Origin: Chitinophagaceae bacterium
GTDB lineage: Bacteria > Bacteroidota > Bacteroidia > Chitinophagales > Chitinophagaceae
Length of the DNA stretch: 14,208 bases
Assembly: GCA_008080615.1 (NCBI GenBank)
Contig: VIKJ01000064.1
Span: 1-14,208 of the forward strand
Reading direction: 5' to 3'
Shown here: positions 1 to 8,527 of the stretch, in pieces
Layout: every line of letters begins with the position of its first letter
Numbering within the stretch: position 1 is the first letter of the stretch
Made by a program: the position numbers and the translations under genes
Notes under the pieces: model-generated
What the model was told of the DNA's origin: nothing
Databases searched by the model: none
What the model saw: the letters and a program-made list of their open reading frames with translations, nothing else

Positions 1-881
1 GATACACGGATAAGATTGATTCTTGTATCGGGATTGATTTCGGGGTTAATAAATTCAATATGACCTTTAATTTCTTTATTCTCAAAATCCGGAAGCTGAA
101 CAATGGCTGAACTGTTTATTTTCACTTTAGCCAGTTGCGAAGTATACACTTGTGCCTCGGCCCATAAAGTTGAGAGGTCTGCCAGCTTTACAATAATTCC
201 ACCTTCCATTACATAATCACCTTCCCTGATGTATAATTGCGTAATATAACCACTTGCTGTGCTGTAAAATGTGGTTGTGGGTGTTGCTTTTTTTGTTGTA
301 GCCAGTTCGTTTATCTGTTTTTCATTCAAACCCCAAAGCAGCAGTTTATTTTTTGCACTCTGAATCAGTTGGTCAAAGTCAATTACCACATCTTTAGAAA
401 AGGTTTTCTTTTTATCTAAAGCCAACAGATATTCCTGTTTAGCATTGTTTAATTCCTCACTATATAAATCATAAAGAGGAGCACCTTTTTTTAAATAATC
501 GCCCAAATTTTTATAATATAGTTTTTCAATTCGCCCCATTATTCTTGAGCTAACTGAAGATGCTTCCGTTTGGTCGAAATTCAATGTAGCAGTTAATACC
601 AGTTGGTCGCCGATAGTTCCGTTGCGGATAGTATCAGTTTGTATATTTCCCAATTGTATTTGCTGTTTGCTTAACTGTAATTCATCCTTACTTTCACCCT
701 TCTTTTTTTTCACCGGCGTTAAATCCATTTTACAAATGGGGCATTTTCCTGGTTTATATTCCACTACTTGCGGGTCCATTGAACAGGTATAAAAAGTATC
801 AGGGTCTTGGGGTATTTCCTTTTTGTTTTTGCAGGAAATTAAAAATATAAAAGCTGTTATTACTATTATGGCATATCGCAT
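1..881 (-). CDS. CusB-type RND periplasmic adaptor, partial (second of two in tandem)
   Basis: Membrane-fusion adaptor that would link an inner-membrane RND metal pump to its outer-membrane channel. Reading from the ATG at 881-879, the protein starts with a lipoprotein signal (FLISC, lipidated Cys17). Next comes a heavy-metal-binding domain, with C33 in YTCSMDP and a C47-x-x-C50 pair (CPICKMDL). The adaptor body follows (SSRIMGRIEKLY, then a helical hairpin, then the lipoyl-like return strand around YITQLYIREGDYV). The frame is open to the window edge (about 293 codons, ending at INPDTRINLIRV), so the C-terminal part is missing only because the window ends. The start lies 2 bases after the TGA stop of the upstream adaptor gene, which implies translational coupling. 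The family assignment is solid. Copper/silver specificity is inferred from the operon and the Cys/Met-rich domain. Confidence 0.88.
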   Translation of the reverse strand, partial: MRYAIIVITAFIFLISCKNKKEIPQDPDTFYTCSMDPQVVEYKPGKCPICKMDLTPVKKKKGESKDELQLSKQQIQLGNIQTDTIRNGTIGDQLVLTATLNFDQTEASSVSSRIMGRIEKLYYKNLGDYLKKGAPLYDLYSEELNNAKQEYLLALDKKKTFSKDVVIDFDQLIQSAKNKLLLWGLNEKQINELATTKKATPTTTFYSTASGYITQLYIREGDYVMEGGIIVKLADLSTLWAEAQVYTSQLAKVKINSSAIVQLPDFENKEIKGHIEFINPEINPDTRINLIRV

Positions 882-883
882 AA

Positions 884-2128
884 TCAATTTTTTATTTTGA
901 TGAAACTCTCACTGTCCATTAAATATTGGGCGTTTGTGGCAACAGAATCTGTTACTGACAAACCATTTAAAATTTGTATGTGCTTGGCATGAATGATACC
1001 GGTATTAATTTTTACTGCCTTAAATCCTCCATTTGACTTAATGAATACCACTTTATCCAATCCTAAAGAAAGAACTGCTTCTTTTGGTAACCAGTAGGCT
1101 TCCCTTGTATTTCCAAAGACTGTTGCTTTCACTTGGCTTCCGATTGGTATTTTCAGGCTGCTGTTATTAAAGTAAACTCTGGTAGTAAGTGTTTTGCTTT
1201 CTTTCCTGTAAAACGGCTCAATGAAATCTATGCTTGCCCTGAAATCTTTATCTGGTGCAGTTTCAGGAGTCACTCTTACGGTATTGCCAACTTTTACCAA
1301 TGACTGGTTATCTCCATAAATATTGAGAATGGCCCAGGCTCTGTCAGGGTTATAGACTGTGAAAAAGGATTGACCTTTCTGAATATACATTCCCTCTTTG
1401 AAGGGAAGCTCTTCAGTTATCAGCGAAATGTCTTTCATGGTGCCAGCGAATGTGTTCATTGTACCCCCAGATTCATGAATATGACCGTTGTAATTGCTGT
1501 AAACGGTAATAGTTAAAGAAGGCTTACCTGATTGAATGACCTGTTGCAGTTGTTCATTACTCATACCAAGCAGCAATAGTTTTTCTTTTGCTGCTTGTAA
1601 GAATGTTGTATTTTCTGCATCGTTCTTTAATAGAAATAACAAATTTTGTTGTGCAGTAAGTAATTCAGGACTGTAAATGTCTAGTATCTTCTGTCCTTTT
1701 TTTATTTTCTGATAACGGTAACGTACATAAAGCTTTTCTATTCTGCCCGATATTCTTGCCGAAATACTTCCCACCTGTTTTGTATCATAAGTAATATTTC
1801 CTACCGCCTCAATTTCTATTTGCTCACCTCGTTTCTCCATTGTTGTTACAGGAATAGATGAAATTACAAATTCGTTGGTAGGTTTTAATATTGTTTCTAA
1901 CTCCACTTCAACAACGGGCTTACTATGTGTTTCTTTCTTGACCAAATCCATTCCGCATTTGGGGCATGAACCTGGCTTGTTACTGAATACAGAATCTTCA
2001 GGCATAGGGCAAGTATATATTTCTTTTGCTGCTTCTGCCTTATGCGCTGCATGTGGGTCTTTATTATTATTGCAGGCCACTGCCACAATAATGAGTATTA
2101 AGTAACTTATAATAAATAGTTTCTTCAT
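884..2128 (-). CDS. cusB: CusB-type RND periplasmic adaptor lipoprotein with heavy-metal-binding domain
   Basis: Complete 414-residue adaptor of the CusB/CzcB family. Residues 1-19 are a signal peptide ending in a lipobox-like VAVAC, so it is probably tethered to the membrane through Cys19. A short His-containing spacer (DPHAAHK) is followed by a heavy-metal-binding domain with C40-P-M and C55-P-K-C58-G-M. The barrel-sandwich and hairpin segments follow (SARISGRIEKLYVRY, PELLTAQQNLLFLL), then the beta-barrel and the membrane-proximal domain to the end. A purine-rich AAAGAAG sits just before the ATG. It lies 12 bases after the multicopper oxidase stop and 2 bases before the next adaptor. The length is normal for the family and no damage is visible. 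It would pass periplasmic Cu(I)/Ag(I) to CusA. The symbol is by family resemblance. Confidence 0.9.
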   Translation of the reverse strand: MKKLFIISYLILIIVAVACNNNKDPHAAHKAEAAKEIYTCPMPEDSVFSNKPGSCPKCGMDLVKKETHSKPVVEVELETILKPTNEFVISSIPVTTMEKRGEQIEIEAVGNITYDTKQVGSISARISGRIEKLYVRYRYQKIKKGQKILDIYSPELLTAQQNLLFLLKNDAENTTFLQAAKEKLLLLGMSNEQLQQVIQSGKPSLTITVYSNYNGHIHESGGTMNTFAGTMKDISLITEELPFKEGMYIQKGQSFFTVYNPDRAWAILNIYGDNQSLVKVGNTVRVTPETAPDKDFRASIDFIEPFYRKESKTLTTRVYFNNSSLKIPIGSQVKATVFGNTREAYWLPKEAVLSLGLDKVVFIKSNGGFKAVKINTGIIHAKHIQILNGLSVTDSVATNAQYLMDSESFIKIKN

Positions 2129-2140
2129 TTTCTTCTTTGA

Positions 2141-2989
2141 TTAACTCAGTTGATATTGTAACATCATTCCATCATCTTCATGTTCGAGGTTATGGCAGTG
2201 GAAAACAAATTTTCCTTTGTTGTTTTCAAAAGGAACAATAACGCTTACTGTTTCACTCGGCATTACCAATACTGTGTCTTTCCATCCTGTTTCTGAAGCA
2301 ATCAGATTGTTTCTTCCGCCACTGCGTTGTAGCACCTGAAAGAATACACCGTGCAAGTGCATTGGGTGTGGTTCTTCGCCCTTGCTGTTATCAAACACCC
2401 ATATTTCGTTTGTATTGGCAGCAACAGCTTCATCTATACGGTTGCTATCGTACAATTTTCCGTTAATACGATGACGCATTTGCATACCATTGTTCATAGG
2501 CACACCATGATGTTCCATTGCATTGGAAATTTCAAAAGTCCTTACCTTAACTGCCGATGAGGCAGAAACAGCTGTTACGTTTGAAAGAATTGCTGGAACT
2601 GTGAATATATCTGTAACAATGCTGGCTATTTTAAACTTCATGATTTTAAAACGCTGCTTGCCTTGAGCAGCTCCACCATTGCCAAACTCATTGCTTGTTA
2701 ACAAAATTTCTGTACCAATAGCATTACCCGAAAAATTTATGAGAACATCCAAACGTTCACCGGGAGCAATCAATATTTCTTTAACTGAAGATGGGGTTTT
2801 CAATAAGCCTCCGTCATTCCCGATTATTACCATATCGGCATTATTACTTAATGCCAAGTTATATACTCTTGCATTAGAACCATTTAAAATACGAAGCCTA
2901 TAAAAACGGGTGGCAACCTCCGTGTATGGCGAGTAAACACCATTTACAATAATTGATTCGCCCATATAACCAGCCATCACTTCCTCCAT
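2141..2989 (-). pseudogene. Multicopper oxidase, C-terminal part (cupredoxin domains 2-3) of a gene broken by a deletion
   Basis: C-terminal 282 residues of a CueO/CopA-like multicopper oxidase. Domain 2 begins in GYMGESIIVNG and continues through RLRILNGSNAR and PGERLDVLINF. A Met/His-rich stretch (AMEHHGVPMNNGMQMRH, about residues 158-173) resembles the copper-loading segment of CueO. Domain 3 carries the copper ligands HPMHLH (208-213) and HCHNLEH (264-270) with the axial Met of EDDGMM. The ATG at 2989 is probably not a natural start. Family resemblance continues upstream in the same frame only for four residues (GNPS) and then stops. This part overlaps the N-terminal part by 13 bases in a different frame. 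All trinuclear and type 1 ligands of this half are present, so the damage is confined to the junction near 2999-3003. Confidence 0.85.
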
Positions 2990-3582
2990 TGAGGGATTGC
3001 CGATGGGAGATTGAGTGCTGCTTCTTCTGCATCATTGATGATAAACAAACCGGCCAAACCCTTGAATACTTGCTTGCCAGTTTTTTCATGCGGATGTGGA
3101 TGATACCAGCTTAAACCTGCCTGTTGGTTTAAGGTAAACTGGTAATGAAATGTACTACCAGCATTCGCTAGTTGATCGGGATGACCATCCATCATGGCAG
3201 GAATTTTTAAAACATGCCAGTGAATATTGGTATGTTCAGATAAATTATTTTGTAGTAAAATATTCATAGTATCGCCTTTGTTTGCTCTGAATGTTGGACC
3301 TAATATACTATTGGGTTGATAGCCTAAAACAGGAATATTTGTACCATTTAGATTGGCAGTTGTTGACTGTGCCGTGAGTGTATGATTGCTTCCTGTCTGT
3401 AATGGAAATGAAAGCAATTTTGAAAAATCACCTTCTGTTACCGGAACGGGTTTTGTCATTAAGCCCATGCGATAGTCTTTTTTACAACCTGTTGTACTGG
3501 CTATAAAACCAATTGCAGAGCTGCTAGCAATAACCGAACCAAGTCTAAGCCCCGACATCTTTAAAAATGATCTACTTTGCAT
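2977..3582 (-). pseudogene. Multicopper oxidase, N-terminal part (cupredoxin domain 1) of the same broken gene
   Basis: N-terminal 201 residues of the periplasmic copper oxidase, which in this family oxidises Cu(I) to Cu(II) with reduction of O2 to water. The signal region SRSFLKMSGL resembles a Tat signal but has only one Arg in place of the usual pair. TTGCKKD could be a lipobox at Cys33. Copper ligands are visible at H121-W-H123 and in HPHPH (161-165), followed by KGLAGLFIIND. After NLPS (about 191-194) the frame gives a nonsense tail and stops. In CueO about 27 residues, including the VPVIVQDKKF strand, separate the equivalent of LP from domain 2. Here only about five remain across the two frames, so roughly 22 codons appear deleted out of frame. 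The start is 9 bases after the TolC-like stop. Confidence 0.85.
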
Positions 3583-3591
3583 ATAATTGAT

Positions 3592-4527
3592 TTATAGTTT
3601 TTCTATAATTCTTTCAATGGTGACTTGTAAAACAAGTGATTGGTTGAGTAATGATATGTATTCAAGTTGCTTCATGTTAAGCCTTTCCCATGCATCATAG
3701 AGCATAAATAATTCTTCTGTATTTTGTTCATATCCTAATTGCATGGTTTTATAATTATTCTTCAATGCAGGAATTATATTTTCTTCATATAGCTTCAATT
3801 GCCTTTTCTTTAGTTGAAGTTCATTTCTCATACCGTACGCCATACCAGTATATTCATTTACAATCATTTCTTTTTGTGATTGTATTGCGTAGGTTTTCCA
3901 TTTAAGGCTTTCGATATTAGCCTTGTTCATTTTTGATGACCATTTTGCCATTGGTATTTTAACCATACCCATTACTGTGTAAAGTATGGGTTGACCTCCA
4001 AAACCAAACATATTGTCGTATCGGATTCCGAATTGTGGTTTTAGTGCTGCTTTCTCTGTTTCCTGCTTCAGCTTAGTAAGATTAATTTCCTGGTCAAGTG
4101 ATTTTAAATCGCTGCGATTAGTGTAAAAAAGAGTGCTGTCGAATACAATTCCCGAATAATCTATTAACTGATACGTTGTATCAATATCAAAATCAATAAG
4201 GGCATTTCTACCCATTAGTGCATTAAGCCTAATTTTTTTTTCATTAATGTCGTTCTCAAACATGAGCTGCATATTCTTTACATCGCCCAATGCTGCTTTT
4301 GCTTTGTAATAGGCACTGATTTTTTCTAATCCGTTTTTATAACGTATTTCAGCGTTTTTAATCATGAAATCAAGAATCTTTTCATTTTCAGCAATTATGA
4401 CCAGCTTCTTTTTTAGGATAATCCATTCAAAGTAAAACTGTTTGGCATCACTAATTAACTCATTAAGGCGGCATCCAACTTCTTGCACCTTTTGCTGCTT
4501 CATCCATTGAGCGTATTTCATTATCAA
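3592..4527 (-). pseudogene. TolC/CusC-like outer-membrane efflux protein, C-terminal part of a broken gene
   Basis: Bulk of a TolC-family outer-membrane channel protein: long alpha-helical coiled segments (RYKNGLEKISAYYKAKAALG, later EYTGMAYGMRNELQLKKRQLKLYEENIIPALKNNYKTMQLGY) and the family-typical late motif QLGYEQNTEELFMLYDAWERLN. Family-like sequence begins only at about residue 20 (RLNELISDAKQFYFEW). Residues 1-19 (MIMKYAQWMKQQ...) are out-of-frame sequence from the N-terminal part and are not natural protein. There is no signal peptide in this frame, so translated alone it could not be exported. It lies 9 bases upstream of the multicopper oxidase. In an intact operon this protein would be the exit duct of the Cus-type tripartite pump. 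Confidence 0.82.
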
Positions 4528-4654
4528 ACATCTTAACTACAGGATGCGAAGCTTTGATGCTATCAATAACAGCATTGAGCGGTAGTGTTTGTGAACGGCT
4601 GCTGAAAGCAACAGTTAATGCAAACAAAGTAGGTAGTAGTTTATTCTGTAACAT
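4463..4654 (-). pseudogene. TolC/CusC-like outer-membrane efflux protein, N-terminal part of the same broken gene
   Basis: Genuine beginning of the outer-membrane factor gene. It has a signal peptide (about residues 1-22) and then the mature start TLPLNAVIDSIKASHPVVKMFDNEIRSMDEAAKGARSWMPP, where the frame ends at a TAA at 4463-4465. The start is well supported: the ATG overlaps the last 14 bases of the CusA C-terminal gene, the usual coupling in such operons. The remaining family sequence resumes in another frame at LNELISD, within a few bases of this stop. The two parts together give about 354 family-like residues, where a protein of this class normally has a little over 400. About 60-75 residues therefore seem to be missing after SWMPP. 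This size is an estimate from family length, not an alignment. Confidence 0.82.
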
Positions 4655-6566
4655 CTATTAATTCAATTTTACCTTTACGTTTTAATTCTCTTTCCTTAAT
4701 CATTTCAAAAATTACCGGTGTAATGAGCAACACATAAATGGTAGATGAGATTGTACCTCCGATTAAAGGGATGGTAATTGGTCGCATAATATCACTGCCT
4801 ACACCCGTTGCCCAAAGAATAGGTATCAAACCAAACAGGCCCACTGAAACTGTCATTAGTTTTGGCCGTAACCTTTTTGCTGAACCTTCAATAACAAATT
4901 CCCTGATGATGGCAGGATTAAGTGTTGCTTTTGAGTTGCCATATTTAGCAACCATATTATTCATTGCTTCATTAAGGTAAATAGTCATCAGCATGGCTGT
5001 TTCAATGGCCATGCCGAATAGTGCAATAAAGCCAACTGCTACTGCAACTGATAAATTGATTCCGTAGAAGTAAACCATGAATATGCCACCAATCAAAGCA
5101 AAGGGAACAGTAATCATTGTTACAGTTGCTTCTTTAAAAGAGTGGTAAGTGAAGTAGAGAACCATGAAGATGATAATAATCACTATGGGTAAAATCATTT
5201 TCAACGTACGGTTTGCTCTTATCTGGTTCTCCCATTGACCACTCCATTCCAGGAAATATCCTTTGGGTAGTTTAGTAACCATTTTATTCAGTTTTTCTTG
5301 TGCTTCTTTCACCGTACTACCTAAATCTCTTTCTCTCACATTAAACAACACTGTACCTCTAAGCATTGCATTTTCTGAATTTATCATCGGTGGGCCATCG
5401 TTTAACTTAATATCTGCTACGGCTTCTAAAGGAAGAGGCCCGAAGTTCATTGTTTGTACCTGTAAACGTTTTAATGCTTCGAGATTGTTACGGAAATCTT
5501 GACCATATCTTGCATTTACAGAAAAACGTTGACGACCTTCGATAGTAGTGGTTAGTTTCATACCACCCAATGCACTTTCAATAACCGTATTTACATCATC
5601 AACACTTAAACCATAGCGTCCTATTTCTTCCCGCTTAATTTCTATATCAATGTATTTACCCCCTGTGATTGGTTCTACATACAAATCTTTCACACCATCA
5701 ATTCCTTCTAACTGTTTTTTTATAGTTTGAGCAAACACATAAATACTATCAAGGTTTTGCCCATACACTTTTAACCCCACATCTGTACGGATACCTGTTG
5801 AAAGCATATTAATCCGGTTGATGATCGGCTGTGTCCATCCATTCGTAACACCGGGTATTTGCATTTTTGAATTGAGTTCATTGATGATTCCATCCTTTGT
5901 CATGTCTTTCCGCCATTCAGATTTAGGCTTCAGCAAAATGATGGTTTCTATCATGCTAATAGGGGAATTATCGGTAGCTGTATTTGCCCTGCCCGCTTTA
6001 CCCAATACATGCAAAACTTCAGGAACGGTGCGGATGATTTTATCTTGCACCTGCAGCAATCGTTTTGCTTCTGAGTTAGATACATCAGGCAGGGTAACAG
6101 GCATAAATAATAAAGAGCCTTCATCTAATGGTGGCATAAATTCAGAACCAAGACTAGACATCATAACAATACCAGTTGCTAATGCTATGATGTTAACTGT
6201 AATGGTTGTCTTACGCCATTTCAAACACCATTTTAAAATAGGAGTATAGATTTTCTCCAGAGTTCTTGTAATCGGATTTGCACTTTCCGGCTTTAGTCTT
6301 CCTTTCAGAAAAAAGGAAATTAATACTGGTGTTAAAGTGATGGCTAAAAAAGCGTCAATTAACAATATAAAAGTTTTTGTCCATGCTAAGGGATGAAAGA
6401 GTTTACCCTCCATTCCTGTTAGTAAAAAAACAGGGAGAAAAGATGTAACCACTATGATGGTAGAATAAAAAACACCAGGGCCAACTTGTTTAGATGACTT
6501 TTCAATAATAGCATTTCTTTGTTCTGTCGTCAAGGGATCTTTATTTCTTTTGAACCACTTTGCCAT
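4641..6566 (-). CDS. cusA: CusA-type Cu(I)/Ag(I) RND efflux permease, C-terminal part (TM5-TM12)
   Basis: Residues 1-641 cover the second part of a heavy-metal RND pump: TM5 (about 31-50), TM6 (65-88), TM7 (120-138), the second large periplasmic loop, and TM8-TM12 (457-474, 479-501, 505-531, 569-587, 599-622). Methionines at 155 (LLFMP), 205 (PISMIE) and 254 (INMLSTG) match the E. coli CusA copper triad M573/M623/M672, with the same 50- and 49-residue spacings. E522 in TM10 and K569 (RPKLM) in TM11 match the proton-relay residues E939 and K984. This points to Cu/Ag rather than Zn/Co. The ATG follows the stop of the N-terminal gene after 2 bases (TAATTATG) in a shifted frame. The 3' end overlaps the TolC-like gene by 14 bases. 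The pump is entire when both genes are added (1070 versus about 1047 residues in E. coli). Confidence 0.92.
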   Translation of the reverse strand: MAKWFKRNKDPLTTEQRNAIIEKSSKQVGPGVFYSTIIVVTSFLPVFLLTGMEGKLFHPLAWTKTFILLIDAFLAITLTPVLISFFLKGRLKPESANPITRTLEKIYTPILKWCLKWRKTTITVNIIALATGIVMMSSLGSEFMPPLDEGSLLFMPVTLPDVSNSEAKRLLQVQDKIIRTVPEVLHVLGKAGRANTATDNSPISMIETIILLKPKSEWRKDMTKDGIINELNSKMQIPGVTNGWTQPIINRINMLSTGIRTDVGLKVYGQNLDSIYVFAQTIKKQLEGIDGVKDLYVEPITGGKYIDIEIKREEIGRYGLSVDDVNTVIESALGGMKLTTTIEGRQRFSVNARYGQDFRNNLEALKRLQVQTMNFGPLPLEAVADIKLNDGPPMINSENAMLRGTVLFNVRERDLGSTVKEAQEKLNKMVTKLPKGYFLEWSGQWENQIRANRTLKMILPIVIIIIFMVLYFTYHSFKEATVTMITVPFALIGGIFMVYFYGINLSVAVAVGFIALFGMAIETAMLMTIYLNEAMNNMVAKYGNSKATLNPAIIREFVIEGSAKRLRPKLMTVSVGLFGLIPILWATGVGSDIMRPITIPLIGGTISSTIYVLLITPVIFEMIKERELKRKGKIELIDVTE

Positions 6567-6568
6567 AA

Positions 6569-7858
6569 TTATACTTTGTCGGTTGAATTAATTTTTGCTG
6601 TTTGAGCCTCACTAATATGCCTATAAGCATTTTCTACCATTACAATACCATCATCGACCACTACACCGATAGCAAGGGCAATACCTGTTAATGACATAAT
6701 GTTAGATGAGATACCAAACAATTCTAAGAAAATGAAACCTGCTGCAACAGAAATAGGAAGCTGAATTAAAATAATGACAGCACTGCGCCAATGAAAAAGA
6801 AAGATGAGTACGATAAGGGAAACAGCAATCATTTCTTCAATTAATGTACCTTTTACAGACTCAATTGCCTCTTGAATCAACGTGCTGCGGTCGTAAGATG
6901 TTTTGAATGTTACTCCTTCCGGTAATCCTTTCTCCACTTCTTTCATCTTTGCTTTTACAGCCTCAATTACTTTGTTTGCATTTTCATTGTAACGCATCAC
7001 TACAATTCCTCCAACTACTTCGCCCTTACCATCCATATCAAAAATGCCGAGGCGTAAATCGCCACCCATTTGTACAGAGCCAATGTCTTTTACTCTTACG
7101 GGTATTCCATTGTAATTGGACAATGCAATATTTTCTACATCTTCTTTGTTTTTGATATAACCCAACCCACGAATGATGTAAGCCATGTCTGCCATTTCAA
7201 ATTTTCTGCCACCTACATCATTGTTATTCGCTTTCACTTTATTCATTACATCCATCAGGGATATATTGTAATACTGTAATTTCACCGGGTCAATGATCAA
7301 CTGGTATTGTTTTTCAAAACCACCAAATGAGGCTACTTCGGCTACACCGGGCACAGTTTGCAAAGCAAATTTGATATACCAATCTTGTAAAGCTCTTTGC
7401 TCACCTAAATCCATTTTGGGTGCATCGAGATGATACCAGTAGACATGACCTACTCCTGTTCCATCAGGTCCAAGTGACGGAGTAACACCCTGCGGTAATA
7501 ACCGTTGAGCAAAATTCAAACGTTCCAAAACTCTCGTTCTTGCCCAGTAGATGTCTACATTATCTTCAAAAATCACATATACAAAACTCATCCCGAACAT
7601 GGAAGAGCCGCGAATGTTTTTAATTTTTGGAATGCCCTGCAGATTGCTTACCAGCGGATAAGTAACCTGGTCTTCTATCACTTGCGGACTACGGCCCATC
7701 CACTCTGTAAAAACGATAACTTGGTTTTCACTCAAATCGGGAATAGCATCAATGGGATTTTTCTGAACAGCGTAAATGCCATATGCAAAAAGACCTGCTG
7801 CGAATAGCAGCACAATAAGCCTATTGCGTAAAGCGAGTTCAATTAGTTTTTGAACCAT
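6569..7858 (-). CDS. cusA: CusA-type Cu(I)/Ag(I) RND efflux permease, N-terminal part (TM1-TM4)
   Basis: Residues 1-429 are the first part of the proton-driven metal pump: TM1 (about 14-31), the first periplasmic loop (PIDAIPDLSENQVIVFTEW; QVTYPLVSNLQGIPKIKNIRG; GPDGTGVGHVYWY), TM2 (339-356), TM3 (359-381) and TM4 (386-410). TM4 carries the RND signature GIALAIGVVVDDGIVMVEN, and D402 aligns with the essential D405 of E. coli CusA. The protein then ends in a polar tail (SEAQTAKINSTDKV) in the cytoplasmic loop before TM5. The rest of the pump is encoded by the next gene, starting 2 bases later. The loop is about a dozen residues longer than in E. coli CusA when both ends are counted, so nothing essential is missing. 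It starts 17 bases after the DUF3347 gene. Confidence 0.92.
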   Translation of the reverse strand: MVQKLIELALRNRLIVLLFAAGLFAYGIYAVQKNPIDAIPDLSENQVIVFTEWMGRSPQVIEDQVTYPLVSNLQGIPKIKNIRGSSMFGMSFVYVIFEDNVDIYWARTRVLERLNFAQRLLPQGVTPSLGPDGTGVGHVYWYHLDAPKMDLGEQRALQDWYIKFALQTVPGVAEVASFGGFEKQYQLIIDPVKLQYYNISLMDVMNKVKANNNDVGGRKFEMADMAYIIRGLGYIKNKEDVENIALSNYNGIPVRVKDIGSVQMGGDLRLGIFDMDGKGEVVGGIVVMRYNENANKVIEAVKAKMKEVEKGLPEGVTFKTSYDRSTLIQEAIESVKGTLIEEMIAVSLIVLIFLFHWRSAVIILIQLPISVAAGFIFLELFGISSNIMSLTGIALAIGVVVDDGIVMVENAYRHISEAQTAKINSTDKV

Positions 7859-7875
7859 GATATTTAGTTAAATCA

Positions 7876-8508
7876 TTATTTAATTACTTCTTCTACACGG
7901 CCGCACTTGAACATTTCGGAGCCGAAATAGGGGTTCTTTATTTCCTTTACTTCACTAATCCACATAGCACCCTGATTGTCTTTTGCCATTGGGCAATGAT
8001 CATGATAAACCGGGCGGCCAGCGCCGAAGTTCTTAACCAGATCGTACACTACTTCACTCATCATTACAAAATGAGAACGCTGATGCTTGATATTATCCCC
8101 GTTCTTAGCAATATGTTCCGCATGTTCTTTCATTTCTGCTTCGTTGGCATCGTAAACAGTTTTTTGCTCGGATGTTAATAATGATTTGTCTAGTTTACCA
8201 ATAGCATCATCCATTGCTTTAGCACCAGTTGCAGCTTCAACTGTATTATCATTGGCCAATGCATTTTTTAAATCCAGATAATGGTCAACAATTGCTTTTA
8301 TTGAAGCAGCAGCTTTTGCATCCACATTTGTATAAACAACTGCAACAGCTTTAATATCCTTGTCAACCGAAGTAGTTGCATGTTGAGTACTATCGTTACC
8401 CATTCTACTCATATCATGTTCTTGGTGTTCGTTTTTGCTGTCACTGCTATCGCAGGCTGCAAACAATATGGGGCTGAAAGCTAACAGGCCGATTAAGATT
8501 TTTTTCAT
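7876..8508 (-). CDS. DUF3347-domain periplasmic lipoprotein of copper-efflux operons
   Basis: Complete 210-residue protein. The signal peptide ends in the lipobox LFAAC (Cys19), so it is a membrane-anchored periplasmic lipoprotein. A His/Met-rich stretch follows (NEHQEHDMSRMGNDSTQH, about 26-43). The helical DUF3347 domain follows (YTNVDAKAAASIKAIVDHYL through HQRSHFVMMSEVVYDLVKNF). The C-terminal motif YHDHCPMAKDNQGAMW starts near residue 168, with another Cys in MFKCG near the end. The His, Cys and Met residues of this motif are plausible metal ligands. The family has no proven biochemical role that I can cite. Its regular place beside CusA/CusB genes in Bacteroidota suggests a copper chaperone or sensor-like part, which is inference. 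It sits 19 bases after the broken HMA gene and 17 before cusA. Confidence 0.85.
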   Translation of the reverse strand: MKKILIGLLAFSPILFAACDSSDSKNEHQEHDMSRMGNDSTQHATTSVDKDIKAVAVVYTNVDAKAAASIKAIVDHYLDLKNALANDNTVEAATGAKAMDDAIGKLDKSLLTSEQKTVYDANEAEMKEHAEHIAKNGDNIKHQRSHFVMMSEVVYDLVKNFGAGRPVYHDHCPMAKDNQGAMWISEVKEIKNPYFGSEMFKCGRVEEVIK

Positions 8509-8527
8509 TTATTTGTATCTTTTGAGA

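Noticed and set aside
237..419. Small plus-strand Cys-rich frame
   Set aside because: It lies wholly antisense within the second adaptor gene, whose frame is open throughout. The composition is a shadow of that gene.
2898..3089. 63-codon minus-strand frame across the oxidase break
   Set aside because: It is a third-frame shadow of the multicopper oxidase. The bases of its MKKLASKYS start encode EKTGKQVFKG in the real frame.
3550..3582. Tat signal on the multicopper oxidase
   Set aside because: The motif SRSFLK has one Arg in place of the required pair, so export through Tat is not supported; a lipoprotein signal is equally possible.
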